9,902 nucleotides of DNA from Desulfobulbaceae bacterium. GTDB lineage: Bacteria; Desulfobacterota; Desulfobulbia; Desulfobulbales; Desulfobulbaceae. Positions 1 to 6,236 of this stretch are shown piece by piece. The stretch is from positions 1-9,902 of the forward strand of contig DNUE01000079.1 of the NCBI GenBank assembly GCA_003508005.1, written 5' to 3'. Each line of letters starts with the position of its first letter. Within the stretch, counting starts at the first letter, position 1. The position numbers and the translations under genes are program-made. The notes beneath the pieces were generated by a model that worked only from the letters and a program-made list of their open reading frames with translations, had not been told where the DNA came from and made no database searches.

Positions 1-60
1 ATCTATTCCCTGAAAGGCAAACGGAACCTTTGAATCACAAATAAAAACCCATTCCTTCGC

Positions 61-86
61 AATTTGTAATTCGTAATTCGTAATTC
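61..86. repeat. AATTCGT heptamer tandem repeat
   Basis: Three full copies and a partial copy of a 7-base unit stand head to tail: AATTTGT (61-67), AATTCGT (68-74), AATTCGT (75-81) and AATTC (82-86). Only the first unit differs, by one base. From memory, TAATTCG-type short tandem runs occur between genes in several bacterial lineages. No function can be read from it. Confidence 0.85.
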
Positions 87-140
87 AATGCCATTGGCTT
101 AATAAAGATTTGCAAGCGACAATTCATGTAGACCCGTGTT

Positions 141-223
141 GCCATTTCGACCAACGGGAGAAATCTTCAAGGATGCCGGAAATATCCGCACCAGCCAAGA
201 TTCCACGCTTCGCTCGGAATGAC
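141..223. repeat. imperfect inverted repeat, dispersed-repeat type
   Basis: The 27-base arm at 141-167 matches the reverse complement of 197-223 at 19 of 27 positions, with 29 bases between them. The arms contain CATTTCGACC...GAGAAATCTT and AAGATT...CTTCGCTCGGAATGAC. These resemble dispersed intergenic palindromes I remember from environmental bacterial genomes, but I cannot confirm copy number here. A further 7-bp hairpin (223-229 with 245-251) abuts the right arm. Confidence 0.7.
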
Positions 224-301
224 ACCTGATGTTTTTTCTGGCTCTCAGGTGCTACGTTGGAATCAGGGACTTGTTAAGTTAATGACATTGCCTTGCTTGC
301 A

Positions 302-407
302 GGTTAACAACTGATCTCGCGCAGAGGCGCAGAGACGCTGAGAAGGACAGAAAAAGGTTTTCTCTGCGCCTCTGCGCGAAAAAAACATTACAAAACAAGT
401 TGTTACC
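302..407. repeat. nested inverted repeat built of GCGCAGAG octamers
   Basis: A perfect 19-bp inverted repeat (317-335 with 361-379) encloses a 25-base loop. Each arm contains two exact tandem copies of one octamer: GCGCAGAG at 319-326 and 327-334, and CTCTGCGC at 362-369 and 370-377. A degenerate third copy follows on the left at 335-342. Outside the main stem, GGTTAACAACT (302-312) is complementary to AGTTGTTACC (398-407) apart from one missing base, so the element is a hairpin within a hairpin. It is followed by A residues rather than T residues, so it is not a classical terminator for plus-strand transcription. Confidence 0.85.
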
Positions 408-415
408 ATTATAAG
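387..415 (+). promoter_or_regulatory. possible sigma-70 promoter upstream of the transporter
   Basis: ATTACA (387-392, 4 of 6 to TTGACA) is separated by 17 bases from TATAAG (410-415, 5 of 6 to TATAAT). The predicted start is near 422, about 15 bases before the GGAGG at 436-440. The -35 element is weak and overlaps the right edge of the nested repeat, so the call rests mainly on the -10 element, the spacing and the position. Confidence 0.35.
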
Positions 416-450
416 TATTGGATCATTACGAATTTGGAGGATAAAAAAAT

Positions 451-639
451 GTGGAGAAGCAAGAGGAATCTGCTATCATCCTGCAAACGACAGCCGTCTA
501 TATCGCCGACACCGCCCTCCCCGAGTCCCGCCCTGCTCCCAGCGGGAAAGGAACTAAGACCGAGAAGAAACCATGGAAGCCGATACCCTCCCCGCCAAAA
601 CCAGCCAATCCGCCATCCATTACGGCTGGTACATCATGA
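451..639 (+). CDS. possible 62-residue leader ORF overlapping the transporter start
   Basis: A consensus Shine-Dalgarno GGAGG (436-440) lies 10 bases before this GTG and 8 bases before an out-of-frame ATG at 449. The GTG frame encodes a polar, proline- and lysine-rich 62-residue peptide that I do not recognise. It ends 67 bases inside the transporter gene in another frame. About 68 percent of its third positions before the transporter start are G or C, slightly coding-like. The frame from ATG 449 runs to 721 with less gene-like composition. Either could be a translated leader coupling ribosomes to the transporter start, or the strong site could be fortuitous. The existence of a real peptide is uncertain. 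Confidence 0.22.
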   Translation: MEKQEESAIILQTTAVYIADTALPESRPAPSGKGTKTEKKPWKPIPSPPKPANPPSITAGTS

Positions 640-1826
640 TGACCGGCACCCTTTGCCTCTTTGCCAGCCTGGGTCTGGGCAGGTTTTCCCTGGGGGTGCT
701 GCTGCCCGCCATGGGACGTGATCTGCAACTCTCCTACAGCCAGATGGGACTCATCGGCACCCTGAACTTTATCGGCTACCTGCTCGCCGTCCTGCTCTGC
801 GGCAGGCTGACCAGGCGTTTCGGCGCCCGCCAGCTGATCAGCGCCGCCCTTGCCGGCATCGGGGTCTCCATGCTGCTCATCAGCCAGGCCCAAGGCCTCG
901 CCCTGATCCTGGCCCTCTATCTGGTCACCGGGATCGGCAGCGGCCTCTCCAACGTGCCCATGGTCTCCCTGATCTCCTGCTGGTTCGCCAGCAGCAAGCG
1001 GGGCCGGGCGGCAGGATTCGTGGCCATCGGCAGCGGATTCGCCATCATCCTGTCCGGCAGGCTGATTCCATACCTCAACCGCATCCAGGAACACGGCTGG
1101 CGGACAAGCTGGCTGGTTCTGGGGATGCTTGTCCTTATTGTCGCCGTCATCTGCGCCCTTGTGCTGAGAAATAGTCCCGGGGAACACGGCCTTCTCCCCG
1201 TGGGGATGACGGAACCGCATCCGGGCGGGAAACGGGGCGCCCCTGCCGGGCCGATCCACGGCCTGCGCTCCTCCATGGTCCTGCACTGCGCCGCCATCTA
1301 TTTTCTCTTCGGCTTTACCTACGTCATCTACGCGACCTTTATCGTCACCACCCTGATCGAGGAAAAAGGGCTCAACGAGGCCGTGGCCGGCAACTTCTGG
1401 TCCTGGGTCGGCCTGCTCAGCCTCGTCTCCGGGCCGGTCTTCGGAGGCCTGTCCGACCGCTTTGGCCGCCGGCCCGCGTTGATGCTGGTCTTTTCCATTC
1501 AGTCCCTGGCCTACCTCCTCATTGCCCTGGATCTGCCGCCACTCTTTCTCTATCTCTCCATCGGCTGCTACGGCATTGTGGTCTGGAGCGTACCTTCCAT
1601 CATGGCGGCCCTGGTTGGGGATCTGGCCGGAGCCGAACGGGTGGCCGCCATTTTTGGCTTTGTCACCTTCATCTTCGGCTTGGGCCAGATTATCGGCCCC
1701 TTTCTCGCCGGGATACTGGCCGAGATGACCGGCAGTTTCTCCAGCAGCTTTCTTCTGGCAGCCGCCCTTGCCATCAGCGCTGTTTTTCTCTCCGCTTTTT
1801 TGCCAAAGAAAAATAACGTGTTATAA
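573..1826 (+). CDS. MFS transporter, possibly YbfB/MFS_4-like
   Basis: This encodes a 417-residue inner-membrane secondary transporter with about 12 hydrophobic segments in two halves, joined by a polar loop around residues 201-230. The MFS motif A between TM2 and TM3 is visible at residues 77-87 (GRLTRRFGARQ), and its second-half counterpart is GGLSDRFGRRP at 291-301. The early GLGRFSLGVLLP stretch (35-45) and the YVIYATF stretch near 250-256 resemble the YbfB/MFS_4 group, which I offer only as a likely subfamily; the substrate is unknown. ATG 573 is the first possible ATG after an in-frame stop at 555-557 and has a purine-rich GAGAAG upstream. The last codons overlap the -10 element of the downstream kinase promoter. 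The length is normal for the family and no defect is seen. Confidence 0.9.
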   Translation: MEADTLPAKTSQSAIHYGWYIMMTGTLCLFASLGLGRFSLGVLLPAMGRDLQLSYSQMGLIGTLNFIGYLLAVLLCGRLTRRFGARQLISAALAGIGVSMLLISQAQGLALILALYLVTGIGSGLSNVPMVSLISCWFASSKRGRAAGFVAIGSGFAIILSGRLIPYLNRIQEHGWRTSWLVLGMLVLIVAVICALVLRNSPGEHGLLPVGMTEPHPGGKRGAPAGPIHGLRSSMVLHCAAIYFLFGFTYVIYATFIVTTLIEEKGLNEAVAGNFWSWVGLLSLVSGPVFGGLSDRFGRRPALMLVFSIQSLAYLLIALDLPPLFLYLSIGCYGIVVWSVPSIMAALVGDLAGAERVAAIFGFVTFIFGLGQIIGPFLAGILAEMTGSFSSSFLLAAALAISAVFLSAFLPKKNNVL

Positions 1827-1827
1827 T
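1800..1827 (+). promoter_or_regulatory. sigma-70-type promoter for the histidine kinase
   Basis: TTGCCA (1800-1805, 5 of 6 to TTGACA) is followed after 16 bases by a perfect TATAAT (1822-1827). The -10 element spans the TAA stop of the transporter gene. Transcription would begin near 1834, giving the kinase a leader of about 45 bases. Such a good match is notable in a GC-rich context. It suggests the kinase is expressed independently of the transporter even though the genes are 52 bases apart on the same strand. Confidence 0.6.
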
Positions 1828-1878
1828 GCCACGACAAGACACCTTCCCCGTCACCTTTCACTCAACTTGTGGAGAAAC

Positions 1879-4224
1879 ATGAAAAAAAATTTCCCTCCTC
1901 GCAGATTTTTCCTCATGGGCCTCGTGCTGAGCTGTATCCTCCTCATTTTCCCCGCTGCCTCCCTTGTTGCCGAGACAACCCGGCAAACGGCTTCGGACGA
2001 AGTCAGGATCGGGGTTCTGGCCCTGCGCGGCAAGGAGAAGTGCCTGGATCAATGGAACGCCACCGCGCAGTATCTGACCAGGAAAATCACGGGCCACACC
2101 TTCACCATCGTCCCCCTGGATTTTGATGAGATGGGCGAGGCCGTGGGGAAAAAACAGGTGCATTTCACCATCACCAACTCCTCCATGTATGTCAGCCTGG
2201 AGTCCCATTTCGGCAATACCCGCATCGCCACCATGAAGACCGACACCCTGGGCCTGGGCCTGACCAAGTTCGGCGGGGTTCTTTTCTGCCGCAGCGACCG
2301 GGACGACATCCAATCGGTCAAGGACCTGAAGGGGCAACGATTCATGGCGGTGGACAACAAGTCGTTCGGGGGCTGGCACATGGCTTGGCGACATCTGCTC
2401 GATCATGACATTGAACCTGAGCGGGATTTCAAGAATTTCACCCTTGGCGGCACCCACGACGCGGTGGTCATGGCGGTGTTGAACAAGACCGTTGACGCGG
2501 GAACGGTACGCACCAGCACCCTGGAGCAGATGGCCCAAGAGGGCAAGATCACCCTCGACCAGTTCCGGGTTCTGGATGACCAATCCGGGACATCCCCGGA
2601 TTTCAAACATCTGCACACCACCATTCTCTATCCGGAATGGCCCTTTGCCAAACTGCGTCACACCGATGAAGAACTGGCCCGGGACGTGGTTATCGCCCTG
2701 CTCCAGCTCCAGCCCACGGATGAGGCCGCCAAGGCCGCCAACATGATGGGCTGGACCATCCCCCTGGATTACCAATCGGTGCATGATTGCCTGAAAAAAA
2801 TCAAGTTCGACCCCTATGATGTCGTCGGGGAGATATCCCTTCAACAACTGCTGCATCAATACTGGCCCTGGCTTGCCGGCATCGCCCTGTTCCTGGGACT
2901 GGCCGGCGGCGCCTCCCTCTATTTTCAGCAATTAAGCAGAAGGTTACGGCTAACCATGACCGTCCTCGACCATGAACTGGCCGAGCGGAAACGCATCGAA
3001 AAGAATCTCAACGAGTTCAAAATGACCCTGGATCAAATCGTGGACTGCGTCTTCATGTTCCTGCCGGACTCCCTCCATTTTATCTATGTCAATCAGGGTG
3101 GAATCCAGCAGATCGGCTACAGCATGGACGAGCTTTTCAAAATGACCGCCGTCGATGTGAAACCGGACTTTACAGAAGAAAGCTTTCGGGCACTGATCTC
3201 GCCGCTGGAAAAGGGCGTCAAGGAGTCCATCACCTTTACCACCATGCATCAGGCCAAGTCCGGGAAGCGGATTCCAGTGGAGGTCTTCCTCCAGTATGTC
3301 CAGCCGACAGGGGAGAGCGGACGCTTTGTCTCCATTGTCCGCGATATCAGCCAGCGGATAGAGGAGGAGAAGGAAAAGGAGAAACTGCAATCACGGCTCC
3401 TCCATACCCAGAAACTGGAGTCGGTGGGCCAACTGGCCGCCGGAATCGCCCATGAAATCAACACCCCCGCCCAGTACATCGGCACGAATATTGATTTTCT
3501 CGAGGATGGATTCAGGGATGCGGCCAAACTGGTTACCGCCTATCAGCGACTCCTGGCCGCGGAAAAAAATCACACGGTAACCGCCGAACTGATAGAAGAA
3601 ACTGAAGAAGTCCAGCAAGGGGCCGACTGGGACTATCTGGCCCAGGAGCTACCGTTAGCCATTGCCCAATCCAAGGACGGGGTGCACCGCATCTCCACCA
3701 TTGTCCGGGCCATGAAAGAATTCTCCCATCCCGGCAGCAAGGAGAAAATCCCCATTGCCATCAACGATCTGATTAATATCACGCTCACCATCTCTCGCAG
3801 TGAATGGAAATACGTGGCTGAGGTGGAAACCGATCTTGCCGGTGACCTGCCCATGATCCCATGCCTCTCCGATGAGATGGGGCAGGTCTTTCTCAACCTC
3901 CTGGTCAATTCCGCCCATGCCATTGCCACCCTGATAGGAAGTGACCCCGCCGGCGACAAGGGCCGCATCACCATTACCACCCGGGTGAGCGGCGATCAGG
4001 CGGAGATCCGCTTTACCGATACCGGCTGCGGCATTCCCAAGGATATTCTGAGCAAGGTCTTTGATCCTTTTTTCACCACCAAGGAAGTCGGCAAGGGCAC
4101 GGGACAGGGGCTGGCCATTGCCCGTGACGTAATCGTCAACAAGCATGGCGGCAGTCTTGAAGTGGAGTCGGAGGAAGGGCAAGGGGCGACATTCATCATC
4201 CGCCTGCCGATCACATCGGCATAA
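1879..4224 (+). CDS. membrane sensor histidine kinase with PhnD/TtrS-like periplasmic domain and PAS domain
   Basis: This is a 781-residue transmembrane kinase. Residues 1-31 are a basic and hydrophobic signal or first membrane segment. Residues 41 to about 310 form a periplasmic-binding-protein-like domain starting EVRIGVLALRG, as in PhnD-like sensors and the tetrathionate sensor TtrS. The second membrane segment is about 328-351, followed by a short coiled coil (353-386), a PAS domain (about 380-492) and the kinase core. The phospho-acceptor is H525 in AHEINTPAQYI. The N-box has N673 and N677, the G1 box is DTGCGIP (D714), and the G2 box is GKGTGQGLA (738-746). All key ATP-binding residues look intact. 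ATG 1879 follows GGAG (1871-1874) and begins the signal segment. An upstream in-frame start within the transporter gene is unlikely. No response regulator is adjacent. The ligand is unknown; a small anion or oxyanion is an inference from the family. Confidence 0.93.
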   Translation: MKKNFPPRRFFLMGLVLSCILLIFPAASLVAETTRQTASDEVRIGVLALRGKEKCLDQWNATAQYLTRKITGHTFTIVPLDFDEMGEAVGKKQVHFTITNSSMYVSLESHFGNTRIATMKTDTLGLGLTKFGGVLFCRSDRDDIQSVKDLKGQRFMAVDNKSFGGWHMAWRHLLDHDIEPERDFKNFTLGGTHDAVVMAVLNKTVDAGTVRTSTLEQMAQEGKITLDQFRVLDDQSGTSPDFKHLHTTILYPEWPFAKLRHTDEELARDVVIALLQLQPTDEAAKAANMMGWTIPLDYQSVHDCLKKIKFDPYDVVGEISLQQLLHQYWPWLAGIALFLGLAGGASLYFQQLSRRLRLTMTVLDHELAERKRIEKNLNEFKMTLDQIVDCVFMFLPDSLHFIYVNQGGIQQIGYSMDELFKMTAVDVKPDFTEESFRALISPLEKGVKESITFTTMHQAKSGKRIPVEVFLQYVQPTGESGRFVSIVRDISQRIEEEKEKEKLQSRLLHTQKLESVGQLAAGIAHEINTPAQYIGTNIDFLEDGFRDAAKLVTAYQRLLAAEKNHTVTAELIEETEEVQQGADWDYLAQELPLAIAQSKDGVHRISTIVRAMKEFSHPGSKEKIPIAINDLINITLTISRSEWKYVAEVETDLAGDLPMIPCLSDEMGQVFLNLLVNSAHAIATLIGSDPAGDKGRITITTRVSGDQAEIRFTDTGCGIPKDILSKVFDPFFTTKEVGKGTGQGLAIARDVIVNKHGGSLEVESEEGQGATFIIRLPITSA

Positions 4225-4258
4225 AGCGGTGAGGAATCCGTTGGGGGACACAACATCT

Positions 4259-4582
4259 GATGTCTTGGCGGCTGAGTCACAGAAGCGCCAACTGGGAAAT
4301 GAGCCGCCACTGCGTCGCCGCCAGAACGGTCTGCTGCTCGGGGGTGAGCTTGTTGCCAAGCCCGCTATCCACCAGGATATTCAACTCCGCTGTTCGGATC
4401 AGCAGCGGATCATTGACCAGCTCAATGGTGTTATCGGCGGCGGCCGGAAAGTGTTTCTGCCACAGAACCTTGGGCGCCGGGCCAAACATGGTTCCGCCAT
4501 CCAGACGGAAATCACCGCCGCCAAGCCAGTAGATATCGGTCGCGCCGACACGCAAAGGGATTGGCGGAGAGATTGCGTCCAT
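4259..4582 (-). pseudogene. 3'-truncated YtnP-like MBL-fold metallo-hydrolase
   Basis: From ATG 4582 the frame encodes 101 residues that look like the start of YtnP-type MBL-fold hydrolases (lactonase-like): LGGGDFRLDGGTMFG, then PKVLW, NTIEL, DPLLIRT and ILVDSGLGNKL. A TGA at 4277-4279 stops the frame. The next six codons in the same frame read LSRQDI, matching the glycine-LSpeDI segment that precedes the zinc-binding HxHxDH motif in relatives, so the stop may be a GGA-to-TGA change. Past about 4259 the similarity ends, and HxHxDH and the rest of a protein of roughly 280 residues are missing. The gene lies 25 bases after the phosphodiesterase stop on the same strand and probably belonged to its operon. 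It runs tail to tail into the intact kinase. A functional 101-residue protein is unlikely because no zinc ligands remain. Confidence 0.75.
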
Positions 4583-4607
4583 CTTTCTGCTGGCCGGAAC
4601 GGTCCTG

Positions 4608-5999
4608 CTACCGGTACTTCCTCTCTTCGGGCGCGACCGCCGGTTCAGGCGCGGGAACAGGCTCCGGGCCGGTGATGGTAATCGGCAGACGGGGGGTTGC
4701 CGGGCTCACGGGATCCACAGGTACTGCGGGAGCCGCCACCGTTCCCGTTGGCTCGGCCACAGGTTCGGACGGAGGTACGGGCAACCGCGCCTCCACTCCA
4801 GAAGCAGGCGTTGGCTGCGAGGTTTGGGAGGCCTGAGGCAACCGGGGCGAGTCGGGAGCGACCACCGGCTGGGGTGGCGGTGATTCACCGCCGACTGATC
4901 CGGCAGCGGCTACCGGGGCGGGAGCAGATGGCCTAGCATGCAGAAAACGGACGGCATCACCGCAATAATCGGTAAAGACGCCATCCACACCAACCTTGAA
5001 ATAGAAGAACTCCAGTAACGCCTCAAAACTAGGGGCATAGGATGGCAGCGATTCCTGTTCCCGGCGGAAGGTGTAGGCGTGAACCTCCATCCCCAGGCTG
5101 TGGGCGTCAGCCACCAGGGCCGGGAGGCGAAGATTACCGGCCCCATCCACGAGCATGGATTTGTCCATGCCAATGCCGGCAACCGAGGTCGACAAGGCGC
5201 GCAGACCCGATTTACTCAAGATCCAGTCATAATTATAATTGACCCACTCCCCCCATTCCAGGGATTTGGTCTCATGGCCGTTATTGTCATCAATGAGCTG
5301 AATCAGCTTCAGCTCCATCCCCAGGGCCGGAAACAGTTCATCATGGATGCGCTTGAGTTCGTCCGGATCAAAACACTGGAGATAGATTTTGTCCCCCTTG
5401 GCGCCATACCCGTACTGGCGCAGCATCCGCAAAACGGCCATGGAGATATCCTTGCCCTCCTTGCGATGCAGCCAGGGCTGCTTGATCTCGGGATAGATGC
5501 CGATGTCCCGGCGCGTGGTCTTTTCCAGGCCGCGGATCAACTCCAGCTCCTCCTGAAAGGTGGGGACCGTGAGTTGCAGCACTTTTCCGGAGTCGTCAGG
5601 GAAACGCCCCGCGCCATTGCCGCTATTGGAGTAAGGCTCTTTCAGGCGCAGTTGCTTGATCTCGGCCAGGGTAAAATCAAGGGCGTAAAATTTCCCGTCC
5701 GGACGGTTTCGGCCCGGAAACAGCTCGGCGACGTTGGTGACCCGGTCCAGGGTGGGATCATGGAGGACGATGATCTGATCATCTCTGGTCATGACCAGAT
5801 CCTGCTCGATATAATCACTGCCCATGCCCACCGCCAAGGCCACGGAGGGCAGATTATGCTCCATCAGATACCCGGACGCGGCCCGGTGGGCAATCACGAT
5901 TTTATCACCTGCCTGGGCAGAAAGGGTCATAACCGTCACCAGAAGAAAAGGCCATCCACATGATCTTAAAAGGAAAATTTTCCAATCCACCCTGTCCAC
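4608..5999 (-). CDS. glpQ: periplasmic glycerophosphodiester phosphodiesterase with proline-rich C-terminal tail
   Basis: The 463-residue protein should hydrolyse glycerophosphodiesters to glycerol-3-phosphate and an alcohol in the periplasm. Residues 1-30 look like a signal peptide ending SAQA. The GDPD domain (about 33-355) closely follows E. coli GlpQ: IAHRAASGYL with H38 and R39, DYIEQDLVMTRDD with E65 and D67, VLHDPTLDRVT with H80, IGIYPEIK with E171 and K173, IYLQCFDPDELKRI, WVNYNYDW, and the terminal GVFTDYCGDAVRFL. E. coli GlpQ ends at that point, whereas this protein continues for about 108 residues rich in Pro, Ala, Val and Ser (356-463). The start is GTG 5999, but GTG 5990 is equally possible and better spaced from AAGGGG (6000-6005). 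It probably formed an operon with the downstream hydrolase remnant. The catalytic set appears complete. Confidence 0.93.
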   Translation of the reverse strand: MDRVDWKIFLLRSCGWPFLLVTVMTLSAQAGDKIVIAHRAASGYLMEHNLPSVALAVGMGSDYIEQDLVMTRDDQIIVLHDPTLDRVTNVAELFPGRNRPDGKFYALDFTLAEIKQLRLKEPYSNSGNGAGRFPDDSGKVLQLTVPTFQEELELIRGLEKTTRRDIGIYPEIKQPWLHRKEGKDISMAVLRMLRQYGYGAKGDKIYLQCFDPDELKRIHDELFPALGMELKLIQLIDDNNGHETKSLEWGEWVNYNYDWILSKSGLRALSTSVAGIGMDKSMLVDGAGNLRLPALVADAHSLGMEVHAYTFRREQESLPSYAPSFEALLEFFYFKVGVDGVFTDYCGDAVRFLHARPSAPAPVAAAGSVGGESPPPQPVVAPDSPRLPQASQTSQPTPASGVEARLPVPPSEPVAEPTGTVAAPAVPVDPVSPATPRLPITITGPEPVPAPEPAVAPEERKYR

Positions 6000-6020
6000 C
6001 CCTTATCCGTAATTGATCAC

Positions 6021-6050
6021 GGGGCGAAGCTACATCCTTCGGTGAACCCC
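6021..6050. repeat. short hairpin upstream of the phosphodiesterase gene
   Basis: GGGG and CGAAG (6021-6029) pair with CTTCG (6037-6041) and CCCC (6047-6050), with a 7-base loop and a 5-base bulge on one side. It would lie in the 5' untranslated leader of the minus-strand phosphodiesterase gene if transcription starts upstream. No T run follows on either strand, so an intrinsic terminator is not supported. Confidence 0.4.
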
Positions 6051-6055
6051 GTATT

Positions 6056-6165
6056 GTAAGCGGTTGCAGGGTGCCGGAGATTTTCGCAAGCAGGATGGCG
6101 CGGCGTATAAGTCATACGTAAGCCAGCCTGATCGCGGAAAGATTCGGTACCCTGTGACCGCTTAC
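6056..6165. repeat. 110-bp imperfect palindrome
   Basis: The arm 6056-6099 matches the reverse complement of 6122-6165 at 34 of 44 positions, and several mismatches would be G-U pairs in RNA. The outermost 20 bases match at 17 of 20 (GTAAGCGG and CAGGGT blocks). A central mini-hairpin, CGTAT (6104-6108) with ATACG (6114-6118), caps it with a 5-base loop. The whole element is a single long hairpin filling nearly half of the gap between the cyclic-di-GMP gene and the phosphodiesterase gene. It resembles dispersed palindromic intergenic elements of the REP or non-autonomous mobile type; a processed hairpin RNA or a transcription-attenuating structure is also possible. Copy number cannot be judged from this window. 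Confidence 0.85.
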
Positions 6166-6236
6166 CCTTATCCTGCCACTCTTTTCCCGGAGAAAGCAGA
6201 CAGAAAAGCTTCCCCGCGCTGCAACACCCCCAATAC

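Larger units (their letters stand above)
1..448. other. noncoding region rich in palindromic repeats
   Basis: I see no convincing gene in this stretch. It is more AT-rich than the genes to its right. It holds, in order, a heptamer tandem repeat (61-86), an imperfect 27-bp inverted repeat (141-167 with 197-223), a small 7-bp hairpin (CACCTGA 223-229 with TCAGGTG 245-251), and a nested inverted repeat (302-407). A possible promoter and a ribosome binding site lead into the transporter region. The end of whatever gene lies to the left is not in the window. Confidence 0.7.

Noticed and set aside
361..386. Hairpin at 317-379 as an intrinsic terminator
   Set aside because: The stem is followed by A residues on the plus strand and preceded by T residues on the minus strand, so neither orientation gives a stem followed by a U tract.
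1768..1878. Upstream in-frame start for the sensor kinase inside the transporter gene
   Set aside because: The extension would overlap the transporter, precede the predicted promoter and place residues ahead of a normal signal segment. ATG 1879 has its own GGAG.
1858..2931. Long open frame on the minus strand opposite the sensor kinase
   Set aside because: The kinase on the plus strand has complete, recognisable domains. The opposite frame shows no family features and is expected from GC-rich codon use.
5079..5963. 294-residue open frame on the plus strand opposite glpQ
   Set aside because: It is the mirror of a strongly conserved catalytic domain and has no recognisable features.
6053..6081. 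Minus-strand TACAAT at 6058-6053 as a -10 element for glpQ
   Set aside because: The -10 match is 5 of 6, but the -35 position at 17 bases reads ATCTCC, which matches only 2 of 6.
6181..6196. Imperfect palindrome CTTTTCCCGGAGAAAG just after the cyclic-di-GMP gene as its terminator
   Set aside because: The match is 14 of 16 but there is no loop and no T run after it on the minus strand, so terminator function is unsupported.
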